64,000 nt of DNA from Alicyclobacillus hesperidum (GTDB lineage Bacteria; Bacillota; Bacilli; Alicyclobacillales; Alicyclobacillaceae), in contig NZ_FNOJ01000015.1 in assembly GCF_900107035.1 (NCBI RefSeq), positions 1 to 64,000 of the forward strand, read 5' to 3'. The notes beneath the pieces are model-generated. The model was given only the letters and a program-made list of their open reading frames with translations. It was not told where the DNA came from and did no database searches. The translations under genes and the position numbers were made by a program. The first letter of the stretch is position 1. Every line of letters begins with the position of its first letter. Below are positions 8,919 to 17,421 of this stretch, in pieces.

Positions 8919-9030
8919 GTTGGCCATGAAACATAGGAACGCGCGCTTAAGCCGCGCGCAACAGAAGGAAAGCTTTATGTGTCTTCTTCACACGATAGGG
9001 AAAACAGTTGATTCCGCAGTGCAAACGAAT

Positions 9031-9107
9031 TGGTAGCGGCGAGTGGACTCGAACCACCGACACCACGGGTATGAACCGTGTGCTCTAACCAGCTGAGCTA
9101 CGCCGCC
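9031..9107 (-). tRNA. tRNA-Met (CAU), elongator
   Basis: 77 bases with encoded CCA. Anticodon loop TTCATAC in stem CACGG/CCCGTG, D-arm TAGCTCAGCTGG, T-loop GGTTCGAGTCC. G1-U72 closing pair as in the Bacillus elongator tRNA-Met. Last gene of the array. Confidence 0.95.
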
Positions 9108-9214
9108 ATAGAAGAGTTGAGCATTACCGACCATCGAAGTCACATTTGAACAGCGAAAGGGGAGAAGCCCTTTATTGAAACTACTCGCTTCGATGGAGAC
9201 CGGCAACACAGGAA

Positions 9215-9290
<76 letters not shown>

Positions 9291-9293
9291 AAA

Positions 9294-9369
9294 TGGTTGC
9301 GGGGGCAGGACTTGAACCTGCGACCTTCGGGTTATGAGCCCGACGAGCTGCCAACTGCTCCACCCCGCG
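9294..9369 (-). tRNA. tRNA-fMet (CAU), initiator
   Basis: 76 bases with encoded CCA. It has the C1-A72 mismatch and GGG/CCC anticodon-stem pairs (TCGGGCTCATAACCCGA) that mark initiators. Separated from tRNA-Phe by only 3 bases. Confidence 0.95.
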
Positions 9370-9376
9370 GCATAAA

Positions 9377-9452
9377 TGGTGGACGTTGACGGGCTCGAAC
9401 CGCCGACCCTCTGCTTGTAAGGCAGATGCTCTCCCAACTGAGCTAAACGTCC
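9377..9452 (-). tRNA. tRNA-Val (UAC)
   Basis: 76 bases with encoded CCA. Acceptor GGACGTT/AACGTCC, anticodon loop CTTACAA. Confidence 0.95.
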
Positions 9453-9470
9453 AGGAATTAAGGTGAAGAA

Positions 9471-9545
9471 TGGTGACCCCAGCGGGATTCGAACCCGCGT
9501 TACCGCCGTGAAAGGGCGGTGTCTTAACCACTTGACCATGGGGCC
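9471..9545 (-). tRNA. tRNA-Glu (UUC)
   Basis: 75 bases with encoded CCA. Acceptor GGCCCCA/TGGGGTC, anticodon loop CTTTCAC. Confidence 0.95.
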
Positions 9546-9551
9546 GTGATT

Positions 9552-9626
9552 TGGCTCCCCGAGTAGGATTCGAACCTACGACCCTCCGGTTAACAGCCGG
9601 ATGCTCTACCGCTGAGCTATCGAGGA
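9552..9626 (-). tRNA. tRNA-Asn (GUU)
   Basis: 75 bases with encoded CCA. Acceptor TCCTCGA/TCGGGGA, anticodon loop CTGTTAA. Confidence 0.95.
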
Positions 9627-9629
9627 AAG

Positions 9630-9705
9630 TGGTGGAGGTAGACGGATTCGAACCGACGACCCCCTGCTTGCAAGGCAGGTGCTCTCCCAGCTGAGCTATA
9701 CCCCC
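9630..9705 (-). tRNA. tRNA-Ala (UGC)
   Basis: 76 bases with encoded CCA. Acceptor GGGGGTA/TACCTCC; anticodon loop CTTGCAA. Confidence 0.95.
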
Positions 9706-9709
9706 ACAA

Positions 9710-9786
9710 TGGCGTGCCCTGAGAGATTCGAACTCCCGACCTTTTGATTCGTAGTCAAACGCTCTATCCGGCTGAGCTAAGGGCAC
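9710..9786 (-). tRNA. tRNA-Arg (ACG)
   Basis: 77 bases with encoded CCA and G73. Acceptor GTGCCCT/AGGGCAC, anticodon loop CTACGAA; wobble A34 is normally edited to inosine by TadA. Confidence 0.95.
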
Positions 9787-9789
9787 ATA

Positions 9790-9864
9790 TGGCTGGGGAA
9801 GAAGGATTCGAACCTTCGCATGACGGTACCAAAAACCGTTGCCTTACCGCTTGGCTATTCCCCA
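9790..9864 (-). tRNA. tRNA-Gln (UUG)
   Basis: 75 bases with encoded CCA. Acceptor TGGGGAA/TTCCCCA, anticodon loop TTTTGGT. Confidence 0.93.
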
Positions 9865-9867
9865 GCA

Positions 9868-9943
9868 TGGGGTGAGTGATGGGATTCGAACCCACGAATG
9901 CCGGAACCACAATCCGGTGCGTTAACCCCTTCGCCACACTCAC
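9868..9943 (-). tRNA. tRNA-His (GUG)
   Basis: 76 bases with encoded CCA. Acceptor GTGAGTG/CACTCAC with C73, anticodon loop TTGTGGT. The base before position 1 (9944) is G on the coding strand, giving the extra G-1 needed for HisRS recognition. Confidence 0.95.
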
Positions 9944-9967
9944 CATACGCGTATTCAGCTTTTCCCA

Positions 9968-9988
9968 AACGTCTGAAATTCAGACGTT
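9968..9988. repeat. Near-perfect palindrome between tRNA-Tyr and tRNA-His
   Basis: Ten-base arms AACGTCTGAA and TTCAGACGTT around a single central base. It directly abuts the encoded CCA of tRNA-Tyr, so the transcript can fold into a hairpin in the spacer. No T run follows, so it is not a standard terminator. Confidence 0.6.
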
Positions 9989-10072
9989 GGTGGAGGGGGT
10001 AGGATTCGAACCTACGAAGCATTCCGCAACGGATTTACAGTCCGCCCCATTTGGCCACTTTGGTACCCCTCC
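9988..10072 (-). tRNA. tRNA-Tyr (GUA), class II
   Basis: 85 bases with encoded CCA and a long variable arm. Acceptor GGAGGGG/CCCCTCC, anticodon loop CTGTAAA. First gene of the eleven-gene array. Confidence 0.95.
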
Positions 10073-10109
10073 GCGTTGGGAAATTGCGTTCTCGCAACGC
10101 GCAATGAGT

Positions 10110-10139
10110 ACATTACCATGTGGTTTGGACGAAAGTCAA
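10110..10139 (-). promoter_or_regulatory. Sigma-A promoter of the tRNA array
   Basis: On the minus strand, TTGACT (10139-10134), an 18-base spacer and TAATGT (10115-10110), about 38 bases before tRNA-Tyr. No other convincing promoter is seen inside the array, so all eleven tRNAs probably share this one. Confidence 0.7.
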
Positions 10140-10189
10140 GTGGTAACATGGAGGAGGAAAAAGTGTGCAAGAAAAGAGGGGAGTTCCGC

Positions 10190-10960
10190 ATGCAGAAGGC
10201 CATTGAATTGGCAGTTGACGGACTCGTGTTGCGCGGGATGGAACATGTGCCGGATCAGGCGGCGACAAGGCCGGTGCCGGCGGCCATTTTGTTTCACGGG
10301 TTTACCGGTACGCACATTGAAGCTCATCAAATATTTGTCAAGCTTAGCCGTGCGCTTGAAGCAAAAGGGATTGCCGCGTTTCGTTTCGACTTCGCCGGAA
10401 GCGGCGACAGTGACGGTGATTTCCAGAACATGACCGCCACTTCCGAAATTCGCGACGCCAAGGCCATTCTCGAATGGGTAAAAGCCGATCCGCGGATCCT
10501 CTCTGACCGAATCAGCCTCGTTGGCCTGAGCATGGGCGGCTACGTCGCTTCCATCGTCGCCGGGGACATGCCTGACGCGGTGGATCGACTCGTCCTTTGG
10601 GCTCCAGCCGGCAGTTTGCGCGAAGCGATGCAAAGTGCGGCAGAGGAACAACGCGTGGGTCGCGATGACGACGTGTTTGATCTCGGGGGAAACCTCGTGG
10701 GGCGCGCGCTATACGAGGACGTGCTCGCGATCGATCCATACGAACGGGCTCGTCCATTCCAGGGCCGTGTACTCATCTTGCATGGCATGGAGGACGCTAC
10801 GGTGCCATACGAGGTCGCACTGAAATATCAAGAGGACGTGTATGGCGAGCGGGCGCGCTTGCACCTGCTTGAAGAGGCGGACCATACATTCAACAATCAA
10901 CATTGGGAGAGCGAAGTGATCCGCGAAACGGTGGCCTTCCTAACCGACGTGGAACGTTGA
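10190..10960 (+). CDS. Alpha/beta hydrolase (serine esterase type)
   Basis: About 256 residues. Oxyanion region LFHGFTGTHIE, nucleophile elbow GLSMGGY, acid residue in HGMEDATVP and catalytic His in EADHTFN form a complete triad. Resembles bacterial feruloyl-esterase/acylglycerol-lipase-like hydrolases; substrate unknown. The ATG at 10190 has GAGGGGAG about 6 bases upstream; the longer reading frame from 10076 would run through the tRNA promoter. Followed after 50 bases by proC. Confidence 0.85.
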   Translation: MQKAIELAVDGLVLRGMEHVPDQAATRPVPAAILFHGFTGTHIEAHQIFVKLSRALEAKGIAAFRFDFAGSGDSDGDFQNMTATSEIRDAKAILEWVKADPRILSDRISLVGLSMGGYVASIVAGDMPDAVDRLVLWAPAGSLREAMQSAAEEQRVGRDDDVFDLGGNLVGRALYEDVLAIDPYERARPFQGRVLILHGMEDATVPYEVALKYQEDVYGERARLHLLEEADHTFNNQHWESEVIRETVAFLTDVER

Positions 10961-11010
10961 CAGAACATTCGCCCAAAAAGACAAAAAGCTAGGAGATAGG
11001 AGGAGAACGC

Positions 11011-11829
11011 GTGGACGACATCTTCATACTGGGCGCCGGTGCGATGGCCGAATCGTTTATCAAGGGTGTTGTGGCTCAACAGGCGGTCGATCCGGCGCGC
11101 ATCCGCGTGCTCAACCGAACAAACCGCGATCGGCTTGTACAGTTGCAGGAAATGTATGGCGTTTCGCCTGCCGGTTCGCTCGCCGAAGTGCGCCGGGCCA
11201 GCGTCGTCATTCTCTCGATCAAGCCTTATGATGTGCTGGCTGCCTGCAAGAATATGGCTGACTACCTGTCTGGGCAGACGCTCATCTCGTTTGCCGCGGG
11301 CATCTCGATCGCGGCCATCCAAAGCGCCTCTGGTGGCAAGGCGCAGGTGGTGCGCACCATGCCAAACGTGCCGGTCGCCGTAATGGCTGGCGCGATTGCG
11401 CTTGCTGCTGCCCCTGACGTCAGTGCAAAGCGGCTCGATGAAGCGGTGCACCTGTTGTCACAATTGGGTGAGGTTGTCGTCATGGAGGAAGCGATGATCG
11501 ATGCGGCGACCGCCGTATCAGGGAGCGGCCCGGGTTTTCTCAGTTACTTGCTTGAGGCAATGGAACAGGCCGCTGTCGAACTCGGATTTACGCCCGAATT
11601 GGCGCGGCGTCTTATCATTCAAACCGTGATTGGCACAGCTCATGTGTTGCGCGAGTGGGAGCTAAGCCCGGCCGAACTGCGCAAACGTGTGACGTCGCCC
11701 AATGGCACGACGCACGCCGGGCTCGCGGTATTGGCAGGGCGCGGCGTGCAGCAAGCGATTGTCGATGCGATGCGCCAGGCAGCGATGCGGGCCGAGGAAA
11801 TGGGACTGGAATACACCCGGCAAGAATAA
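11011..11829 (+). CDS. proC: Pyrroline-5-carboxylate reductase
   Basis: 272 residues. Makes proline from pyrroline-5-carboxylate with NAD(P)H. Rossmann nucleotide-binding start FILGAGAMAESFIKG, mid-region SAGISIAAIQ equivalent, and the signature near the C terminus (SGSGPGFLSYLLEAM and RVTSPNGTTHAGL). GTG start with a strong AGGAGG upstream. Confidence 0.93.
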   Translation: MDDIFILGAGAMAESFIKGVVAQQAVDPARIRVLNRTNRDRLVQLQEMYGVSPAGSLAEVRRASVVILSIKPYDVLAACKNMADYLSGQTLISFAAGISIAAIQSASGGKAQVVRTMPNVPVAVMAGAIALAAAPDVSAKRLDEAVHLLSQLGEVVVMEEAMIDAATAVSGSGPGFLSYLLEAMEQAAVELGFTPELARRLIIQTVIGTAHVLREWELSPAELRKRVTSPNGTTHAGLAVLAGRGVQQAIVDAMRQAAMRAEEMGLEYTRQE

Positions 11830-11846
11830 TAAATATGGAGTGCACC

Positions 11847-12335
11847 TTAATGCCGATGTTCGGTGTGACCCATCAGCAGGTCCACCACGTGTTTGAGCAC
11901 TGGGCGCACGACCGCAAAACACTCTTCGACGGCTTTGGCGCTGCCAGGGAAATTGACGATGAGCGTGCGACCGGCGCTACCCGCGACTTGGCGCGACGTC
12001 ATGGCAAATGGTGTCTTCTGCAACGTCTCGGCGCGCATCGCCTCGGCGATACCGGGAATTTCCCGTTCGATTACGTCGCGCGTTGCTTCCGGCGTCACAT
12101 CGCGCGGGCCAAGCCCGGTACCGCCAGTCGTCGCAACGACGGCCACGCCTGCTTCCACGTGTTGGCGTAGAACGTCGGCAATTTGCGATCGTTCGTCGGG
12201 GACGACAGTTTGCGATGTGACCACAAACCCAAGCTCTGACAAAAGCCCAGCGAGCAGTGGGCCACTTGTGTCCTGACGTCGCCCTTCTGCGGACGAATCA
12301 CTCACCGTCAGGACGGCCGCTCGATAGGGGTTCAT
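11847..12335 (-). CDS. moaB: Molybdenum cofactor biosynthesis protein (MogA/MoaB)
   Basis: About 162 residues. Binds molybdopterin and adenylates it before metal insertion. Motifs: TVSDSSAEG at the N terminus, the molybdopterin-binding TTGGTGLGPRDVTPEA, and VNFPGSAKAVEE. Start at ATG 12335 or GTG 12338, both after AAAGGAAG. MogA and MoaB cannot be told apart from sequence here, and no other cofactor genes are near. Divergent from the dienelactone hydrolase gene. Confidence 0.88.
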   Translation of the reverse strand: MNPYRAAVLTVSDSSAEGRRQDTSGPLLAGLLSELGFVVTSQTVVPDERSQIADVLRQHVEAGVAVVATTGGTGLGPRDVTPEATRDVIEREIPGIAEAMRAETLQKTPFAMTSRQVAGSAGRTLIVNFPGSAKAVEECFAVVRPVLKHVVDLLMGHTEHRH

Positions 12336-12428
12336 CACATTCTTCCTTTCTCAACGCTTCTTACAGCCGATGCGGGTTAGTTGAGCCGCTGATGTCACTG
12401 TGACACAATATCCATGGAGGTGGCAAAT

Positions 12429-13250
12429 ATGTCATTACATACTGAATGGATTCGCTACGGCAAAAACGGTGAACAACTGGGCTACTTGGCAAAGCCGGAG
12501 CGTCTGCCCAACGGGCAGCCAGCCGTGATCGTGCTACAGGAGATCTGGGGCGTGGACGATCACATCCAAAACGTCGCCAACCGCTTTGCAGAGGCAGGCT
12601 ATGTCGCACTCGCACCGGATTTGTACGCCGTCGATGGCAAGCGCAAGGAAGGCTTTGAAGCCGACGCGATCGACGCCGTCAAGAAGTTCCTTGAGACCGT
12701 GCCACCACAGGTTTGGAACGATCATGAAGCGCGTGACCGCGCTATGGAAACGCTCCCCGAACCGCAACGGACACAGGTTCGTCGCACATTTGGTGCTTTG
12801 TTCGGCGGCCTTAATCTCGATGCGTACAACGAGCAGTTGCTTGCGGCATCCTCGTTCCTGCGCGATACATATCCAGGCAGCCAGGGCCAACCCGTCGTAT
12901 CCATCGGGTTCTGCATGGGCGGCGGCTTATCGGCGCGCCTTGCGACGCTCGATCCGAAGCTGGCAGGTGCCGTCATCTTCTACGGCCAAGCCCCTGGTGA
13001 AGACCGCATTGCAAGCATTCAGTGCCCAATTCGCGGCTTTTACGCATCGCTTGATCCACGTATTACCGACGCGGTTCCGGCTTTTGCAGAGCAGATGCAG
13101 CGCGCGGGCAAGGATTTTGCGTACCGCATTTACGAAGGGGCGCATCACGCGTTTTTCAACGATTCGCGCGCGTCGTATCACCCCAAGGCCGCTCGTTCTG
13201 CGTTTGCTGAAGTGCTGACGTTCTTCAACCAGGTGACAGGCGGCGTATGA
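12429..13250 (+). CDS. Dienelactone hydrolase family protein
   Basis: About 273 residues, alpha/beta hydrolase fold. Nucleophile is the Cys in GFCMGGG (dienelactone hydrolases use Cys rather than Ser), with the acidic residue probably in ASLDPRITD and His in EGAHHAFFND. The N-terminal VIVLQEIWGVDDHI is typical. GGAGGTGG ends 5 bases before ATG 12429, so this is preferred to ATG 12414. An aromatic-degradation role is not supported by neighbours. Confidence 0.85.
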   Translation: MSLHTEWIRYGKNGEQLGYLAKPERLPNGQPAVIVLQEIWGVDDHIQNVANRFAEAGYVALAPDLYAVDGKRKEGFEADAIDAVKKFLETVPPQVWNDHEARDRAMETLPEPQRTQVRRTFGALFGGLNLDAYNEQLLAASSFLRDTYPGSQGQPVVSIGFCMGGGLSARLATLDPKLAGAVIFYGQAPGEDRIASIQCPIRGFYASLDPRITDAVPAFAEQMQRAGKDFAYRIYEGAHHAFFNDSRASYHPKAARSAFAEVLTFFNQVTGGV

Positions 13251-13307
13251 CGGCGAGTTAGCCGGGGCAGACGGCGAAACATCCAATCGAAGGAGGCGTG
13301 ATCGAAG

Positions 13308-15038
13308 ATGACCGCGTTTGACGCAGCGAAGGAGTATCAACATTGGCTCGATCAACCGCACTTACCTGCCCAGATGCGCGATGAACTCAAGAGCCTGACG
13401 GACGAGGCGGAGATCCGCGATCGCTTTGGCGCAGATCTCGATTTTGGCACTGGGGGCTTGCGCGGTGTCATGGGTGCGGGTCTCAATCGGATGAACATCT
13501 ACACGGTGCGCCGTGCGACGGCTGGACTCGCACTCCATCTGCAGGCGCAAGGCGAGGATGCGGTCAAGGCAGGGGTAGCCATTGGTTACGACTGTCGCCA
13601 TCATTCGCAACGGTTTGCCGAGATCGCAGCGTGTACGTTGGCTGCTTACGGCATTCGCGCGTATGTTGCGCCGTTGCTCTGTCCGACTCCTGAGCTGTCG
13701 TGGACGGTTCGCCATCTGCAGGCGGCCGCAGGCATTATGATCACGGCCAGCCACAATCCGCCAAAATATAACGGTTACAAGGTCTACAATCGGCATGGTG
13801 GGCAGTTGCTTGAAGCGGATGCAGACGACATTAAAGCTCGTATGGCGTCCTTTTCCGACATCTTTCAGGTGCCGAGCCTGACGCGCGACGAGGCGGAAGC
13901 AAAGGGGCTTTTGCAGACGGTTTCGGCGAACGTTCGCGCCAGGTACGTCGAAACGGTCGTCCGCGAACTGCGTGATCCACGTCTCGGCGACGAGCGCAAG
14001 CAACTCGCTGTCGTCTATACGCCACTGCACGGCACGGGCAACGTCCCTGTCCGCGAAGCGTTGCGGCTTGCCGGGTATGAGCGGGTTGCCCTAGTCGCAT
14101 CCCAGGTTGAGCCAAACGGCGATTTCCCGACCGTAAAAAGTCCCAATCCAGAAGAAGGCGAGGCCCTGTCGCTCGGTTGTCAGCTGGCCGACGAAGTGGG
14201 TGCCGATCTCGTCATGGGGACCGATCCGGATGCGGATCGCGTCGGTATTGCTGCCCGCGACAAGACTGGTCAGTTGAAGTTGCTCACAGGCAATCAAGTT
14301 GGTGCACTGCTCGTCGACTATATGTGTGGGCGCTTGCAGACAGGGGACCAGAAAGGACAGCCACCCATCGTCTTTAAGACCATCGTCACTTCGGACTTTG
14401 GTCGTGCCATTGCACAATCACATGGTGTCACCGTCGAAGAGACGCTCACGGGCTTTAAGTACATCGGGGACAGGATTACGGCCTATGAGGCGAGTGGATC
14501 ATACCGTCTCCTCGTCGGCTACGAAGAGAGCTACGGCTACTTGTTAGCGCCCATAGTCCGCGACAAGGATGCGGTGCAGGGGTGTTTGGCGATTGCCGAA
14601 ATGACTGCGTACCACAAGGCGCGGGGCGAAAATTTGTTCGACGTGTTAGAACGCCTGTACGGACAGTTTGGTTGGTATGGCGAAAAGCTGGTCAATGTCG
14701 AACTGTCTGGAAGTGACGGGGTGGAGCGGATGAAGCGAGCCTTACAGGCTTTGCGCGAACAGCCGCTGCAGGTCGACGGATTGCAGTTGATGGCGGTTGA
14801 AGACTATTTGTCGGGAGAGCGCCGCTATGTCGCGGATGGCAAGACGGAACGGCTGACCTTGCCGACCTCCGATGTACAAAAATTCCTGTTTGCCGGGGGA
14901 CATTGGGCTGCCATTCGGCCATCGGGCACCGAACCCAAGATGAAAATGTACGTCGGTGTACGCGGTAACAGCGCCAGTGAACGGGATGACGTGCTGAACC
15001 GAATGGTCGAGACGTTGCGGCGAAGGGTCGCCGATTGA
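13308..15038 (+). CDS. pgcA: Phosphoglucomutase / phosphomannomutase
   Basis: 576 residues, the length of Bacillus PgcA. Interconverts glucose-6-phosphate and glucose-1-phosphate. Active-site phosphoserine in TASHNPPKYNGYKVY, metal loop GTDPDADRVG, sugar-binding EESYGYL and phosphate-binding RPSGTEPKMKMY. It supplies glucose-1-phosphate, the substrate of GalU at 53.2 kb, linking it to the polysaccharide cluster. AAGGAGG upstream. The MFS gene begins 1 base after its stop. Confidence 0.93.
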   Translation: MTAFDAAKEYQHWLDQPHLPAQMRDELKSLTDEAEIRDRFGADLDFGTGGLRGVMGAGLNRMNIYTVRRATAGLALHLQAQGEDAVKAGVAIGYDCRHHSQRFAEIAACTLAAYGIRAYVAPLLCPTPELSWTVRHLQAAAGIMITASHNPPKYNGYKVYNRHGGQLLEADADDIKARMASFSDIFQVPSLTRDEAEAKGLLQTVSANVRARYVETVVRELRDPRLGDERKQLAVVYTPLHGTGNVPVREALRLAGYERVALVASQVEPNGDFPTVKSPNPEEGEALSLGCQLADEVGADLVMGTDPDADRVGIAARDKTGQLKLLTGNQVGALLVDYMCGRLQTGDQKGQPPIVFKTIVTSDFGRAIAQSHGVTVEETLTGFKYIGDRITAYEASGSYRLLVGYEESYGYLLAPIVRDKDAVQGCLAIAEMTAYHKARGENLFDVLERLYGQFGWYGEKLVNVELSGSDGVERMKRALQALREQPLQVDGLQLMAVEDYLSGERRYVADGKTERLTLPTSDVQKFLFAGGHWAAIRPSGTEPKMKMYVGVRGNSASERDDVLNRMVETLRRRVAD

Positions 15039-15039
15039 C

Positions 15040-16230
15040 ATGGCTGCATGGAAACGCACGCTCGTCATTTTGTGGTTCGCCAATTTTTGCGTGACGATGG
15101 GTACGAGCCTCATCATCCCGTTCATTCCGCTATATTTGGCGCAACTGGGCGTGCACACGGAACAAAGCATTGACCGTTGGTCGAGCTGGGTGTTTTCTAT
15201 CCAGTTTGTGACGTCCTTCATCTTTCAGCCCATTTGGGGGGCATTTGCCGATCGCCGTGGGCGCAAGTTGATGTTGTTGCGCGCTGGCTTTGGCATGGGC
15301 GCGATGACCGCGTGTATGGGCTTGGTCAACGCGCCATGGCAATTGCTCTTGCTGCGTTTCATCAACGGTATTTTCTCTGGATTCATCTCCATGGCGATTT
15401 CCTTGCAAGCGTCCGTGACGCCCGCCGAACAGTCGGGCAAGGCGCTTGGCACCTTGCAGACCGGGAACATCGCCGGATCGCTCATCGGACCGCTTATCGG
15501 TGGTGTTCTTTCCGAGTGGTTGGGCTTCCAAGGTTGCTTCTTTTTCACCGGCGCCCTTTTGGTGGTTGCGAGTCTCATCGTCCTCATCTTTGTGCATGAA
15601 CCAAAGGTCAAGCGAGAGGTTAAGGCCAAACAACGCGGATCGTGGCGTAGCCTGGTCGGCCTATGGCCGGTATTCCTGGGTTCGTTCATGACGCAGTTGG
15701 CGATGATGAGCATTGAACCGATTGTCACCATCTTCACGCGCCACATCTATCACGGCCCGCATTTGTCGCTGGTTGCCGGCTTGGTCATTGCGACTTCCGG
15801 TATCGCCAACCTCATTGGCACGCCAACGCTCGGGCGGATCGGCGATAGGATTGGGCAGTACCGCATTCTCTTGGTCGCGTTTCTCGGTGCGGCCATCGCG
15901 TTTATTCCACAGTCGCTCGCTCACAATTTGGCGTTGTTGCTTTGCGGCCGATTTTTGCTTGGATTGTTCATCGGCGGTATGTTGCCGTCTTTGCAGGTGT
16001 TGGTGCGCAAGCTCGCCCCTCTTGAAAAGCAGGCTACCGCGTTTGGCATGAATTCGAGTGCGACGTTCTTTGGCAATCTTGTCGGACCACTCATCGGTGG
16101 CAGTGTCGCCGCGAGTTATGGCATTCGTTCTGTGTTTTACGTGACGATGTCGCTGCTTGTCGCAAACGCCATCGTGATCGCATTCAATCGCAAAGCGCTC
16201 TCGCCGCGCACGGAGGAGATGGCTGTTTAA
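15040..16230 (+). CDS. MFS transporter, drug:H+ antiporter type
   Basis: 396 residues with twelve predicted membrane helices. The loop between helices 2 and 3 carries the MFS motif GAFADRRGRKLML, and the repeat in the second half is GRIGDRIGQYRIL. Helix 5 has the antiporter-type GPLIGGVLSEW. Resembles the MdtG/YfkF drug-efflux group; substrate unknown. Translationally close to pgcA (1-base gap). Confidence 0.85.
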   Translation: MAAWKRTLVILWFANFCVTMGTSLIIPFIPLYLAQLGVHTEQSIDRWSSWVFSIQFVTSFIFQPIWGAFADRRGRKLMLLRAGFGMGAMTACMGLVNAPWQLLLLRFINGIFSGFISMAISLQASVTPAEQSGKALGTLQTGNIAGSLIGPLIGGVLSEWLGFQGCFFFTGALLVVASLIVLIFVHEPKVKREVKAKQRGSWRSLVGLWPVFLGSFMTQLAMMSIEPIVTIFTRHIYHGPHLSLVAGLVIATSGIANLIGTPTLGRIGDRIGQYRILLVAFLGAAIAFIPQSLAHNLALLLCGRFLLGLFIGGMLPSLQVLVRKLAPLEKQATAFGMNSSATFFGNLVGPLIGGSVAASYGIRSVFYVTMSLLVANAIVIAFNRKALSPRTEEMAV

Positions 16231-16285
16231 TCGTCACTTGTCGTCTGGCGGTTTAGCGCTCGTCCGTGCGGGGCAAAACTGGAGA

Positions 16286-16309
16286 AGGCAGGGTTGTGTA
16301 GCCCTGCCT
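16286..16309 (+). terminator. Hairpin after the MFS gene, possible weak terminator
   Basis: AGGCAGGG and CCCTGCCT form a perfect 8-base stem with an 8-base loop. The following ATTCTCAT is only mildly T-rich, so termination strength is uncertain. Confidence 0.5.
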
Positions 16310-16334
16310 ATTCTCATATGGGGATGCGATCCGA

Positions 16335-16454
16335 ATGAAGGCGCCGCGCAGCCGAATTTTCCACATTGTGATCTCGGTCGTAGCACTCATGGTCACGGCC
16401 GTCTCTGTCGCCTCCATTGCTTTGGAATTGTCTGTCGCTCGTCTCTTGTCCTAG
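16335..16454 (+). CDS. Possible 39-residue membrane peptide
   Basis: The frame encodes a basic N terminus (MKAPRSRIF) followed by a continuous hydrophobic stretch (HIVISVVALMVTAVSVASIA) and a stop at 16452. The charge and helix layout is that of a small single-span protein. Ribosome-site support is weak (GGGGATG about 10 bases upstream). It sits between the MFS gene hairpin and the TagA-like gene. Unrecognised; could be chance. Confidence 0.35.
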   Translation: MKAPRSRIFHIVISVVALMVTAVSVASIALELSVARLLS

Positions 16455-16517
16455 CGCGCGGCCTCTTTGCGCGTGGTATGATGGATGAGATAGATTCGGA
16501 AAGTGGAGGCTGGCGAC

Positions 16518-17288
16518 GTGGCTGTACAAGGTTTCGCGAAAGATGTCGTCGACGTGCTGGGCGTGCGCTTCCATCGCGTAACGACAGCGGAAGCGGTCGA
16601 GAAAATCCTGTACTGGACGGGCGATGGCAACCATCACTTGGTCGTCACGGCCGGCCCTGAGTTTGTTATGCAGTGTCAATTGAGCGAGTCTCTATTGCGC
16701 CTTGTCAATTCCGCGGATTTAGTCACGGCCGACGGCATTGGAGTCGTCTGGGCGGCGGCAAAACGCGGCCGACCCGTGCCCGAGCGCGTGACTGGCGTGG
16801 AGCTTTTGCCTGCCGTCTTTCGGGCGGCGGAGGAGCGTCGCCAAAGCCTGCGCGTCTACCTGCTGGGCGCCAGCGAGACCTCGCTTGCGGCTTGTCTTGC
16901 ACAGTTGCAAAGTGCCTATCCGACGCTTGCGTTTGCAGGTCATCATGGCTATTTCTCCCCATCGGAAGTCGAGTCCATTTTGCACGAGGTACGGGCGTTT
17001 GCACCGCATCTGTTTCTCGTTGGTATGGGACAACCGCGCCAAGAACAGTTTTTGCGAGATGTACTTGGGCGCTTGCCCGCATGTGTGGGAGTAGGCGTGG
17101 GGGGCTCGATTGACGTGTGGGGCGGCACGGTCACACGTGCGCCCGATGTGTTTCAACGCCTGAACTTGGAGTGGCTATATCGTCTTTTGTCTGAGCCGAA
17201 GCGCTGGCGCCGCCAACTCGCTCTGCCAAAGTTCGCACTGCGCGTGTTGATGACGGGCGGCAAGGCGGAAACAGTGGAATCCAAATAA
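16518..17288 (+). CDS. tagA: WecG/TagA/CpsF-family glycosyltransferase
   Basis: 256 residues. The family adds N-acetylmannosaminuronic acid or N-acetylmannosamine to a lipid-linked amino sugar in enterobacterial antigen or wall teichoic acid synthesis. Motifs: TADGIGVVWAA (catalytic region), GMGQPRQEQFL, GVGGSIDVWGGTVTRAP and LEWLYRLLSEPKRWRR. GTG 16518 lies 8 bases after GGAGG; GTG 16503 overlaps that site. Stands apart from other wall genes; a second copy of equal length lies at 59.9 kb. Confidence 0.88.
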   Translation: MAVQGFAKDVVDVLGVRFHRVTTAEAVEKILYWTGDGNHHLVVTAGPEFVMQCQLSESLLRLVNSADLVTADGIGVVWAAAKRGRPVPERVTGVELLPAVFRAAEERRQSLRVYLLGASETSLAACLAQLQSAYPTLAFAGHHGYFSPSEVESILHEVRAFAPHLFLVGMGQPRQEQFLRDVLGRLPACVGVGVGGSIDVWGGTVTRAPDVFQRLNLEWLYRLLSEPKRWRRQLALPKFALRVLMTGGKAETVESK

Positions 17289-17324
17289 GAAACGGCGCTC
17301 CCTGGTGTTGGCAGTGACTAGCGG

Positions 17325-17353
17325 TTGACTCTGATTTTTTCATATACTACGAT
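17325..17353 (+). promoter_or_regulatory. Sigma-A promoter of metK
   Basis: TTGACT, a 17-base spacer and TACGAT, leaving a 5' leader of about 60 bases before the TTG start. The leader is too short for a SAM riboswitch. Confidence 0.65.
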
Positions 17354-17421
17354 ATGATTTGTTTTGCACTCGGACAAGCTGGCCGCAGATGCCGCCGCTT
17401 GGAACTAAAGGAGGTTCCAGA

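Noticed and set aside
8940-8961. GCGCGC hairpin downstream of tRNA-Met as terminator of the tRNA array
   Set aside because: The stem is short and no T run follows on the minus strand; possible but not supported enough to list.
17289-17421. SAM riboswitch upstream of metK
   Set aside because: The leader after the promoter is only about 60 bases and shows no SAM-I core or antiterminator/terminator pair.
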